From Planctomycetales bacterium (GTDB lineage: Bacteria; Planctomycetota; Phycisphaerae; SM23-33), in the NCBI GenBank assembly GCA_030592655.1, contig JAUVIQ010000050.1:1-15283 (forward strand): a stretch of DNA of 15,283 bases, written 5' to 3'. Under the pieces are notes generated by a model, which did not search any database, was not told where the DNA came from, and saw only the letters and a list, made by a program, of their open reading frames with translations. Below are positions 6,604 to 13,011 of this stretch, one piece after another (within the stretch, counting starts at the first letter, position 1; each line of letters starts with the position of its first letter). The translations under genes and the position numbers were made by a program.

Positions 6604-6624
6604 CCGACAACCCGTTTGTTTAGC

Positions 6625-6688
6625 CGTCGTCCGCCCAGGTCGCCACAGGCGACTCGCTGCGGCGAGCGGATCTTCGGCCGGAACGACG
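6625..6688. repeat. Multi-hairpin structured element after the PEP-CTERM gene
   Basis: Outer arms CGTCGT (6625-6630) and ACGACG (6683-6688) enclose CCGC/GCGG (6631-6634, 6666-6669). Inside are two perfect hairpins in series: GTCGCC-ACA-GGCGAC (6639-6653) and TCGC-TGCG-GCGA (6654-6665). There is no T-run. It is either a dispersed repeat or an mRNA 3' end structure. Confidence 0.5.
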
Positions 6689-6709
6689 ACGCAAAAATAG
6701 TTGTAACCT

Positions 6710-6746
6710 GCAGCCCACGGAGTGCTTCTCCTTCTCCGTGGGCTGC
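6710..6746. repeat. Perfect 13-bp stem-loop upstream of the IclR gene
   Basis: GCAGCCCACGGAG (6710-6722) is perfectly complementary to CTCCGTGGGCTGC (6734-6746) around an 11-nt pyrimidine-rich loop. No T-run follows on either strand, so a simple intrinsic terminator is unlikely. It may be a processed 3' end for the PEP-CTERM transcript or a palindromic repeat. Confidence 0.7.
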
Positions 6747-6775
6747 TGTCAGTATGGCGACAATCGCTTTTTCTA

Positions 6776-6804
6776 TTGACTTGTCATATTACAAACATTA
6801 GACT
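6776..6804 (+). promoter_or_regulatory. Promoter of the IclR regulator, abutting its start codon
   Basis: TTGACT (6776-6781), 17 nt, TAGACT (6799-6804) puts the start near 6811, five bases before the ATG; an overlapping alternative (TTGTCA-17-TAAATA) would start at the ATG itself. TTGT-CATATT-ACAA (6781-6794) inside the promoter is a small palindrome that could be an autoregulatory operator. Confidence 0.55.
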
Positions 6805-6815
6805 AAATATCAATT

Positions 6816-7616
6816 ATGAGCGACGTCAAGACACAATCCGGCAAGAACACCGCTCGGTATCACGTTCCCAACCTGGAACGCGGGCTGATGATTTTCGAGT
6901 TGCTGGCCGACAAACCGGACGGCGCAAACATCAGCGACATCGCCTCGCAATTACAAATCCCCAAAAACAGCGTCTTTCGTATCGTTACAACGCTGCACGC
7001 GCATGGATACCTCCAGCGGGACGAGAAGACCAAATGTTTCCGCCTGACCGGAAAGTTATTGTCTCTGGGCTACGCGGCTACGGGCGCTGACAGTCTCGTG
7101 GAAAAGGCAATGGACATTCTGCGCCGCCTGCGGGACGATGCCGGCGAAACCGCCCTGCTCGGCGCGATGGTCGGCGGCGAGGGGATTGTCCTGGAGCAAA
7201 TACCGACTAAGCAGGCCGTGAAGGTCCTGGTCGAGATCGGGCACCGCTTCCCGCTTCACACTGCCGCTCCGGCCAAGGCGATCCTGGCCTTTCTGCCGGA
7301 GAGCGAACGAGAGGAAATCCTCGGACGGATTCGCTACAGACGCTTCACCGATCGTACTGTTACCGGCAAGCGTGGGATACGGACGGCTTTGGCAAAGATT
7401 CGGGAAAAGGGCTACGCCGTCGATTACGGTGAGGAAATTGAGGGCATTAACTGCATCGGCGCGCCGGTGTTCGACCATCGCGGTTATCCCGCAGCCGCCC
7501 TGTGGGTTACCGGACCGGATCCGCGAATGCCGGTTGATGATTTCGACCGGATCGGCGAAATCGTGATTCGTGAGGCGAAGGAACTTTCCCAGCGGCTCGG
7601 ATGGAGCCCGCTGTAA
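6816..7616 (+). CDS. IclR-family transcriptional regulator
   Basis: This 266-residue regulator has an N-terminal winged helix-turn-helix (residues about 18-75; NISDIASQLQIPKNSVFRIV is the HTH) and a C-terminal IclR effector domain (about 90-262), including GHRFPLHTAAPAKAILAF and an INCIGAPVFDHRGYPAAALWV segment near residues 210-230. Length and order are typical. IclR proteins bind a small carboxylate or aromatic metabolite and repress, or less often activate, a nearby catabolic operon. The adjacent SDR and FAD oxidoreductase genes on the same strand, 126 nt downstream, are the obvious candidate targets. No Shine-Dalgarno sequence precedes the ATG, and the promoter lies almost on it, so the mRNA is probably leaderless or nearly so. 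Confidence 0.92.
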   Translation: MSDVKTQSGKNTARYHVPNLERGLMIFELLADKPDGANISDIASQLQIPKNSVFRIVTTLHAHGYLQRDEKTKCFRLTGKLLSLGYAATGADSLVEKAMDILRRLRDDAGETALLGAMVGGEGIVLEQIPTKQAVKVLVEIGHRFPLHTAAPAKAILAFLPESEREEILGRIRYRRFTDRTVTGKRGIRTALAKIREKGYAVDYGEEIEGINCIGAPVFDHRGYPAAALWVTGPDPRMPVDDFDRIGEIVIREAKELSQRLGWSPL

Positions 7617-7629
7617 CATTAATAATAAC

Positions 7630-7706
7630 GGGTGCCATGCCTTCACGCTTTAGCGGGTAGGCATGTTTACGCCTTTCGCTACGCTACAGGCGAAAACATG
7701 GCACCC
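7630..7706. repeat. Cruciform-type palindromic element between iclR-like and SDR genes
   Basis: GGGTGCCATG (7630-7639) and CATGGCACCC (7697-7706) are perfect 10-nt outer arms. Between them are nested inner stems: CATGCCT/AGGCATG (7637-7643, 7659-7665), with CGCT..GCGG inside, and CGCCT/AGGCG around 7670-7692. The result is a closing stem with two branches, like a REP/MITE-type element. No ORF is inside it. Confidence 0.7.
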
Positions 7707-7742
7707 ATTAAATTAGGTGTTGCACAGTAGCAGGAGCGTATT

Positions 7743-8474
7743 ATGGCAGAGAGTTTGTCCGGATTAATTGCTATTGTAACGGGCGGTTCGCGCGGCTACG
7801 GCGAGGGGATCGCTGAATCTCTGGCCAAGCGGGGTGCGGAAGTATGGATTACCGGAAGGGATGAGGAGGTTCTAAAGGCTACGGCGACTCGTCTGGGCGC
7901 CCGCGCGGTGCGGGCGGACGTTACTGTCCCTGCCGACTGGGACCGCCTCTTCGACGATGTGCTCAAGTCGGCGGGCAAACTGGACATACTCGTCAATAAC
8001 GCCGGCGCGGGGGTTCGCATCGCGCCGGTGGCCGAACAAACCGACGACGAGATTTTTCAATCAATCTCCGTCAACCTGACCGGCGCTATTCTCGGCTGCC
8101 GGCGGGCGGGACCTGTGATGAAGAAGCAGAAGTCCGGGACCATCGTCAACATCTCCAGCGTCTGCGCCACGGAGGCCTGGCCGGGATGGGCAGTCTATTC
8201 GGCGGCCAAGGCGGGCATGGTGCAGTTCTCAAAGTGCCTGTATGCCGAACTGCGAGAGGCTTCCGTCCGTGTAACGACTGTGATTCCTTCCTGGGGCGCA
8301 ACTGATTTCCATCAGGCGTCGAACATACCGCAAGGCGACGAGCAGCAGCGGAGTCGCGCGATTCAGCCGGGCGACATCGGCGAAATCGTCGCGCAGATAT
8401 GCTCGCTGCCTGCGCATCTGGAAGTGCTGGACATGACCGTCCTGCCGACGATCCAGGAAATCGTCCCGCTGTAG
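7743..8474 (+). CDS. Short-chain dehydrogenase/reductase (SDR)
   Basis: This is a 243-residue classical SDR, an NAD(P)-dependent oxidoreductase with a Rossmann fold. The dinucleotide motif TGGSRGYG is at 13-20, NNAG at 85-88, and the catalytic tetrad is N111, S139, Y152, K156 (YSAAK). AGGAG 7 nt upstream sets the ATG. The residue after the second Rossmann strand is Arg in TGRDEE (37-42), compatible with NADP(H) use, but that is weak evidence. Substrate is not readable from sequence; sugar, polyol or keto-acid substrates are all possible. It is followed after 16 nt by the FAD oxidoreductase, with which it is probably co-transcribed under the IclR regulator. Confidence 0.93.
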   Translation: MAESLSGLIAIVTGGSRGYGEGIAESLAKRGAEVWITGRDEEVLKATATRLGARAVRADVTVPADWDRLFDDVLKSAGKLDILVNNAGAGVRIAPVAEQTDDEIFQSISVNLTGAILGCRRAGPVMKKQKSGTIVNISSVCATEAWPGWAVYSAAKAGMVQFSKCLYAELREASVRVTTVIPSWGATDFHQASNIPQGDEQQRSRAIQPGDIGEIVAQICSLPAHLEVLDMTVLPTIQEIVPL

Positions 8475-8490
8475 TAGGCTTATCCGGCGT

Positions 8491-9897
8491 ATGCAAGCGG
8501 AAACATCAGAATTCGACGTAGTGGTAGTGGGCGCAGGCAGCGGCGGCATCGGCGCAGCCCTGGCGGCCGGGCGGGCTGGGCGGTCCGTCCTGCTCCTGGA
8601 AAAGGCCGAAACAATCGGAGGGACCGTCGTTCGCGCCGGTGTCAGCACCTGGGAGCCCGATGCCGGCGGGAAGGGAATTCCTCACGAAATCTACCGCAGA
8701 CTGACGAACATCCCCAACGCCGTCGGGATATATTCCGTCGGCGAGTCCTTGGACAGTTACGGTCCCGGTGGGGCCAGGTTCGTTACCGGGCTGTGCCTCA
8801 TTGATCCTGACAAACACTATCGCGACACGCTGCTTCGCCACGGTTCGCCCAACGGCGTGCGGAACCGCTCCTATGTGCAAAAGCACTGGTTCGGAGTGGT
8901 CTTTGAGCCTGACGCCTATTTGCGCGTGGTCGGCGATATGCTGGGCGAGATGCTGGGCGAGACCGGCTGCTGCACCATACGAACGAACACGACTTTCACG
9001 GACGTTCAGGTTGAGGCCGGACGGGTTTTGTCGCTGCGGCTGGACGACGGCGGCAGCATTACTGCGAAGGCGTATATAGACTGCACAGGCGACGGACATC
9101 TGTGTATCGCCTGTAAATGCGAGATGATGCGCGGACAAGAGCCGAAAGACCGTTTCGGCGAGTCTGACGCCCCCGCCGAACCCGTCGAGAACGTCAACGG
9201 CGTAACACTGATATATCGGATAGCGAGAACGGATCGGCGGGCCGTCGAACCGCTCCCGCCGGACGTGCCCGACGAGTGCTGGTGGCGTGAGGATTACCCT
9301 GCCGCCAATTCCGTTCAGATGCCCTGCGGGGATTACCTCATCAACATGCTGCCGACGTTGGAAGGGCGTGAGTTCTCGGATATGGACTACGAGACTGCTC
9401 GCGCCGAAGCCCGCCGTCGCGTACTAGGCCACTGGCATTATATGCAGGACGTACTTCCGAAGTTCCGGCAGTACAGACTATCCTGGATTGCCCTGGCCCT
9501 GGGCGTGCGCGAGACGACCCGTGTCGTCGGACGGTACGTCCTGACGGAAAACGACCTACTGGCAGGGCTGAGCGGACAGAGCCACGATGACATCATCGCA
9601 ATCGCCGACCACGCAATGGACACCCACAGCCAGGGCGGTCGGGGGTGCGTGGAACTGGCCGAACCGTACGGCATCCCCTACCGGTGCCTGATACCGAAAG
9701 GATTTCGGAATCTGCTTGTTGCGTGCCGGGGGGCGAGCTTCAGTTCAATTGCCGCGTCGAGTTGCCGACTGTCGCGCGTAATGATGAATCTCGGCCAAGC
9801 GGCCGGAACAGCCGCTGCCGTAGCCGGGGAAATGGGTGTGGACCTCCCGGCGGTACCACCCTTCCGCCTGCGAGATGCAAATCAATGCGAGTTGTAG
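8491..9897 (+). CDS. FAD-dependent oxidoreductase (FAD_oxidored family)
   Basis: The 468-residue protein opens with a classic FAD-binding Rossmann motif, VVVGAGSGGIGAALAAG (11-27), ending in LLLEKAE (34-40), which supplies the Glu for the FAD ribose. The C-terminal part has signatures of the FAD_oxidored family (PF12831): ALGVRETTRVVGRYVLT, PYRCLIPKGFRNLLVACRG and NLGQAAGTAAAVAGEMG. Members oxidise diverse small organic substrates and are common in catabolic gene sets of Planctomycetota and Lentisphaerae-like bacteria. The start at 8491 has no strong Shine-Dalgarno, but the gene follows the SDR stop by 16 nt, so coupling is likely. Its last 16 nt overlap the stop end of the convergent HAD gene. 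Not recognised: the exact substrate. Confidence 0.88.
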   Translation: MQAETSEFDVVVVGAGSGGIGAALAAGRAGRSVLLLEKAETIGGTVVRAGVSTWEPDAGGKGIPHEIYRRLTNIPNAVGIYSVGESLDSYGPGGARFVTGLCLIDPDKHYRDTLLRHGSPNGVRNRSYVQKHWFGVVFEPDAYLRVVGDMLGEMLGETGCCTIRTNTTFTDVQVEAGRVLSLRLDDGGSITAKAYIDCTGDGHLCIACKCEMMRGQEPKDRFGESDAPAEPVENVNGVTLIYRIARTDRRAVEPLPPDVPDECWWREDYPAANSVQMPCGDYLINMLPTLEGREFSDMDYETARAEARRRVLGHWHYMQDVLPKFRQYRLSWIALALGVRETTRVVGRYVLTENDLLAGLSGQSHDDIIAIADHAMDTHSQGGRGCVELAEPYGIPYRCLIPKGFRNLLVACRGASFSSIAASSCRLSRVMMNLGQAAGTAAAVAGEMGVDLPAVPPFRLRDANQCEL

Positions 9898-10622
9898 CCG
9901 GCTATGATTTCGGGTAGTTGTCGTAGCGAGGTGATTCGGTGGTCGGGTCGGATTCGGCGTCGGCGCTTGACGCCGCTGGGGTCCTTCAGGACGGAGATCA
10001 TCCCGACCCGGACAGAGCCGAAAATATCGGGACGGAGTTTGTCGCCGACGAAAATCGCCTCTAACGGCGCGATTCCAAGCCGCTCCAGGCATATCTGAAA
10101 AATCTTCGGGTGAGGCTTGCGATAATGAACGTCACAACTGTATATCCTGGTCGGAAAATACTCCAGCAGCCCCAGTTGGTCCATGTGCCGGTCCAACACC
10201 GGGCCCGGTACGAAGGTGTTACTCACCACCGCCAGGGACAGATCGTCCCGGCAAAAACCTTTGAGCATCTCGACGGTACCGTCCTCGACGGTAACGCATT
10301 GGCTTAGCGGTTCGTACCACAGCCACGCCAGTTCTTCGACCTGCTCCGGCGAGAGGTCATGCCCCATCGCCTTGCCGGTCCGTCCGAGGATGTCGAGGGA
10401 ATTGAATTCCCGGCCAGTCAGGTGGCTTTTCAGCAATTGCCACTGCACAGCCCGCAGTTGTCGCCGGTGAAATTTTGCAAACGACGGCAACGGCTGATCC
10501 AGTTGTTGAAGGTAAGCGTAGGCCCGGCGAGCGCCCTCGGCGAAGAGTTTCAGCGTGTCCACCGGACCAAAGTCCAGCAGCGTATCACCCAGATCAAACA
10601 GGATGCCCTTTATCTTCGCCAT
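9882..10622 (-). CDS. HAD-superfamily hydrolase with variant motif I
   Basis: This is a 246-residue Rossmannoid HAD protein with a helical C1-type cap (about 18-110). Motif I is FDLGDTL (9-15; nucleophile D10), motif II VVSNT (132-136; S134), motif III RKPHPKIF (168-175; K169), and motif IV FVGDKLRPDI (191-200; D194, D199). Length is normal. The usual general acid Asp at nucleophile +2 is Gly (DLGDT, not DLDGT), which is odd for a phosphatase; some HAD lineages have this swap. Small-molecule phosphatase or phosphoglycolate-like activity is the default guess. The ATG has only a weak AGAG upstream. It is convergent with, and overlaps, the FAD oxidoreductase, and lies 70 nt downstream of the ncRNA/attenuator terminator, so that leader could control it. 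Confidence 0.85.
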   Translation of the reverse strand: MAKIKGILFDLGDTLLDFGPVDTLKLFAEGARRAYAYLQQLDQPLPSFAKFHRRQLRAVQWQLLKSHLTGREFNSLDILGRTGKAMGHDLSPEQVEELAWLWYEPLSQCVTVEDGTVEMLKGFCRDDLSLAVVSNTFVPGPVLDRHMDQLGLLEYFPTRIYSCDVHYRKPHPKIFQICLERLGIAPLEAIFVGDKLRPDIFGSVRVGMISVLKDPSGVKRRRRIRPDHRITSLRQLPEIIAGYNSH

Positions 10623-10691
10623 TACACAAATCTCTGAACAATACAGTTCGAGCGATTATAGTGAAACTCATCGAGCATACCAATGGTGGAT

Positions 10692-10729
10692 AAAAAAACC
10701 TCCAGCCGACCCTTACGGGCGACCGGAGG
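10692..10729 (-). terminator. Intrinsic terminator with GTAA tetraloop (minus strand)
   Basis: On the minus strand, CCTCCGGTCGCCC pairs with GGGTCGGCTGGAGG (one bulged T, two G-T wobbles) around a GTAA loop (GNRA class), and is followed by seven T (10698-10692). No plus-strand T-run exists, so it acts on minus-strand transcripts. Confidence 0.88.
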
Positions 10730-10798
10730 CTTGCCACGGCCCAAACAGCCGTTGTATCGAAGAATCCGTTCGAAACAGAAATCATTCCCAAAAGCAGG
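10692..10798 (-). ncRNA. Candidate small RNA or attenuator leader (unassigned)
   Basis: A perfect promoter and an intrinsic terminator bracket about 107 nt with no reading frame or ribosome site. Predicted folding on the minus strand: a stem TCTGTT-TCG-AACGGA (complement of about 10764-10778), a stem ACGGC/GCCGT (complement of about 10735-10751), then the terminator stem. It lacks the SRP RNA GGAAGxAGCAGC motif, tRNA and tmRNA features, and is too short for 6S or RNase P RNA. It is either a free-standing sRNA or a transcription-attenuating leader of the HAD gene, whose ATG begins 70 nt beyond the terminator. I do not recognise the family. Confidence 0.6.
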
Positions 10799-10804
10799 GG
10801 CGGA

Positions 10805-10833
10805 ATTATAACGCTCCTGTTCGAGACTGTCAA
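10805..10833 (-). promoter_or_regulatory. Perfect consensus sigma-70 promoter of the candidate small RNA
   Basis: On the minus strand: TTGACA (10833-10828), exactly 17 nt, TATAAT (10810-10805). Both hexamers are full consensus, which suggests strong constitutive transcription from about 10798. Confidence 0.85.
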
Positions 10834-10922
10834 TCCCGCCGGTAAAACTTTTTGCAATCCGTCGATTCTTCTAACCCCTTGCAAGCAAGCCGCTTACGGG
10901 AACCCCTTGCGGTTCTTCGCTT

Positions 10923-10953
10923 TTTTACACAAAAATCTTTTTTCTGTGTAAAA
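10923..10953. repeat. A+T-rich inverted repeat downstream of the SAM hydrolase gene
   Basis: TTTTACACA (10923-10931) and TGTGTAAAA (10945-10953) are perfect 9-nt arms. It lies 68 nt past the stop of the SAM hydrolase gene and may help end that transcript, but lacks a GC-rich stem. The neighbouring direct repeat AACCCCTTGC (10873-10882 and 10901-10910) and hairpin GAACC/GGTTC (10900-10915) are the only other structure I see between here and the small RNA promoter. Confidence 0.4.
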
Positions 10954-11020
10954 TTTGTGGGGAAATCGGCGTTTTGGACGGTAAGTTCCTGTCATCAAGA
11001 GTGTTATGTTGATTGCCAGG

Positions 11021-11833
11021 TCATCTTCCCCGTCTTGTGAGTCGAATTTCGCTTCCCACACCGGCATTGAGCGAGTCGCACGCCCTTGAGCCGTTGAGAG
11101 CCACCTCGACGAGCGACATCGAGTTTATCAGCGCCAGCGGCTCACCGGGTTCGGCGAAGGCGTAGGCTGCCTTCAAAGGTCCGATGCTCCTGCCGGCCAG
11201 GACGACCTCCACGTCGGCAGGGGCGCTGCTCCAGGTCTGCTGGAGCAGGTCGGCTGATATATCACTGATGAGATTTCCGAAATGGTCCACATAGATAACC
11301 CGCCCGACGAGAGAACCGTCCCGATCAACACTAGGCGCGGGTATGTCGAGCAATTTGAATTTTCCCGGCGTCGGGCCCATCCGATCCATCGCCATCCCGC
11401 CGGACAGGTGGGCTGCTACCGGAGCGATGATGTCCCTGCCATGGAAGGTCGGCGAGACCGCCGGGGTAAGGAAATACTTCTGATTGCGCACGACGGCGAT
11501 CTGTTCGAGAGGCTGATCCTGTTCGACAAGGCTGATGATACCGTTGTCGGGAAAGACGATTATTTGTCCGGCGTATTTGGCGGCGATGATTCGCCGGTCT
11601 GTTCCGACGGTCGGATCGACGACGACGCAGTGGACCGTCCCGGCTGGGAAATAGGTAAGGACCTGTCGCAATACGAACGCCCCGGCCAGGATGTCGCCGG
11701 GCGGGATGTCGTGCGTAATATCGACCACCGTTGCGGTCGGGGCGATGTTCAATATCACGCCTTTCATTTCAGCGGCGTATGGGCCCGAGCATCCGAAATC
11801 GGTCAAAAGCGTTATGATGCGTTGTTTGGGCAT
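11021..11833 (-). CDS. S-adenosyl-L-methionine hydrolase (adenosine-forming), DUF62 family
   Basis: The 270-residue protein belongs to the SAM hydroxide adenosyltransferase / chlorinase-fluorinase (DUF62) family. It starts ITLLTDFGCSGPYAAEMKGVI (7-27; family signature), and the Asp-Arg-His set that activates water in archaeal members is present: D73 and R80 in VVDPTVGTDRR, H131 in TFHGRDI. The C-terminal half has VIYVDHFGNLISDIS, the usual second-domain motif. Known members cleave SAM to adenosine and methionine; halogenases of the family carry other residues in the halide pocket, so hydrolysis is likelier here. GGGAGA lies 9 nt before the ATG. It is divergent from pcm, a SAM-dependent methyltransferase, 57 nt away; a shared SAM-related context is suggestive, not proven. 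Confidence 0.9.
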   Translation of the reverse strand: MPKQRIITLLTDFGCSGPYAAEMKGVILNIAPTATVVDITHDIPPGDILAGAFVLRQVLTYFPAGTVHCVVVDPTVGTDRRIIAAKYAGQIIVFPDNGIISLVEQDQPLEQIAVVRNQKYFLTPAVSPTFHGRDIIAPVAAHLSGGMAMDRMGPTPGKFKLLDIPAPSVDRDGSLVGRVIYVDHFGNLISDISADLLQQTWSSAPADVEVVLAGRSIGPLKAAYAFAEPGEPLALINSMSLVEVALNGSRACDSLNAGVGSEIRLTRRGR

Positions 11834-11851
11834 GGTCTAAAAGTCTCCCTA

Positions 11852-11880
11852 TTGGTCGTCGGCGTTCGGTTGCGTATAAT
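11852..11880 (+). promoter_or_regulatory. Promoter of pcm, abutting its start codon
   Basis: TTGGTC (11852-11857; weak), 17 nt, TATAAT (11875-11880; perfect). Start near 11887, four bases before the ATG. The TATAATAT block reads ATATTATA on the other strand, so it may also serve the divergent SAM hydrolase gene. Confidence 0.55.
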
Positions 11881-11890
11881 ATCCTCATCG

Positions 11891-12556
11891 ATGGACACCT
11901 GCGAAGGTAAATTTGCTTCTTTGCGTTGCGCGATGGTTGAGCGTCAACTCCGCGCGCGTGGTATCAGCGACCGGCGCGTCCTGGAAGTGATGGGCGAGAT
12001 ACCGAGGGAAAGGTTTCTCACGCAGCCCCATCAACACGAGGCATACGAGGATAGACCAATCCCAATCGGGTTCGGTCAGACCATCTCCCAGCCTTATATT
12101 GTGGCATTGATGAGCCAGGAGCTTGACGTTCGCCCGGAGCATCGCGTGTTGGATGTCGGTGCGGGCAGCGGATACCAGACGGCGATACTGGCGTGCCTTG
12201 GGCGGGAGGTCTTCGCCGTCGAGCGGATTACCGAACTGGCCGATCTGGCCGGGCTGGTATTGGCCGAATTGGGCTTCGATAACGTAACGCTGAAAACCGG
12301 CGACGGGACACTCGGCTGGGGTGAGCACGCTCCGTTTGATCGTATTATCTGCGGAGCCGCCGGGCCTGACGTTCCCGAAGCGTGGATCGAACAACTCGCC
12401 GATGATGGGCGGATCGTCATGCCGGTCGGCGGGCCTGAAGTCCAGAATCTTATCGCAATCGAAAAACACAGCGGGAAGATTGTCCGGCGGGACATCTGCG
12501 GCGTGCGATTCGTCAAACTCATCGGGCAATACGGGTGGGATAACAACCGGCCTTGA
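11891..12556 (+). CDS. pcm: Protein-L-isoaspartate O-methyltransferase
   Basis: This 221-residue enzyme uses SAM to methylate L-isoaspartyl residues and so starts repair of age-damaged proteins. It has the N-terminal MVERQLRARGISDRRVLEVM (15-34), the family's GQTISQPYIVALM (62-74), SAM-binding motif I VLDVGAGSGYQTA (86-98), the acidic end of beta-2 AVERI (109-113), and a late VMPVGG (176-181). Length is typical (about 210-225). I start at ATG 11891: the open frame runs farther back but would overlap the SAM hydrolase gene on the other strand. No Shine-Dalgarno precedes it and the promoter leaves only about 4 nt of leader, so it is probably translated leaderless. Confidence 0.93.
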   Translation: MDTCEGKFASLRCAMVERQLRARGISDRRVLEVMGEIPRERFLTQPHQHEAYEDRPIPIGFGQTISQPYIVALMSQELDVRPEHRVLDVGAGSGYQTAILACLGREVFAVERITELADLAGLVLAELGFDNVTLKTGDGTLGWGEHAPFDRIICGAAGPDVPEAWIEQLADDGRIVMPVGGPEVQNLIAIEKHSGKIVRRDICGVRFVKLIGQYGWDNNRP

Positions 12557-12580
12557 CATCGCATCGCCACTCGCTATTAT
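12553..12580 (+). promoter_or_regulatory. Promoter of the LysM lipoprotein / recG unit
   Basis: TTGACA (12553-12558) overlaps the pcm stop codon; 16 nt later is TATTAT (12575-12580). Start near 12587, giving a leader of about 46 nt. The two downstream genes can thus be expressed apart from pcm. Confidence 0.6.
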
Positions 12581-12632
12581 TGTACTTACAGTTGTCGTCG
12601 AAGGCCCGGCCACTCATTATAAGGGGTTTGTT

Positions 12633-13010
12633 ATGAAGCGAGTCGTTATCAACACCGCATTGTTAATGTTGGCGTCGGCAGGTTGCAGCAAACCCGCTGG
12701 CCCGGAAACCGCTGAAACCACAGATGTTCCGGTGCCCTCTCGCCCCGTCAATAGACTGATGCCGGTGGAATCCTTGCCGGAAACCACAGCCTATACCGAT
12801 TCCGTCATTAATTCCCCCGAACCGGCGACCGTTGAAACGCCCGCGCCGGCGCCGGTCAGAACCTATATTATTTGCAAAGGCGACACGCTCTGGTCGGTGG
12901 CGAAGAAAATCTACGGCGACGGGCAACGGTGGAAAGACATCGCCCAGGCCAACAACATCGACAACCCGACGAAGTTACGTGTCGGTCAGGTGTTGCAGAT
13001 TCCTCAATAG
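12633..13010 (+). CDS. LysM-domain lipoprotein
   Basis: This 125-residue envelope protein has a lipoprotein signal (MKRVV then LLMLASAGC; lipidated Cys about residue 18; the -3 position is Ser, which is not ideal), a Pro/Thr-rich linker (about 19-75), and one LysM domain (about 76-125: TYIICKGDTLWSVAKKIYG ... LRVGQVLQIP). LysM binds N-acetylglucosamine-containing peptidoglycan, so the protein probably tethers to the cell wall from a membrane. No enzymatic domain is fused. AAGGGG 6 nt upstream fixes the ATG. The stop is one base before the recG GTG. Confidence 0.9.
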   Translation: MKRVVINTALLMLASAGCSKPAGPETAETTDVPVPSRPVNRLMPVESLPETTAYTDSVINSPEPATVETPAPAPVRTYIICKGDTLWSVAKKIYGDGQRWKDIAQANNIDNPTKLRVGQVLQIPQ

Positions 13011-13011
13011 C

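Noticed and set aside
10741..10800. tRNA-like GTTCGAA motif near the small RNA
   Set aside because: Neither strand gives a T-arm stem, acceptor or anticodon arm around it.
10898..10926. Plus-strand terminator (GAACC..GGTTC then T-run)
   Set aside because: Stem of only 5 bp, T-run is displaced by several bases, and no plus-strand gene lies upstream to be ended.
11282..11890. Long upstream extension of the pcm reading frame
   Set aside because: It runs antisense through the SAM hydrolase gene, whose family motifs are clear; the pcm fold and a promoter both point to ATG 11891.
11885..12613. Minus-strand open frame antisense to pcm
   Set aside because: Biased composition and no recognisable motifs; opposite strand is a full pcm.
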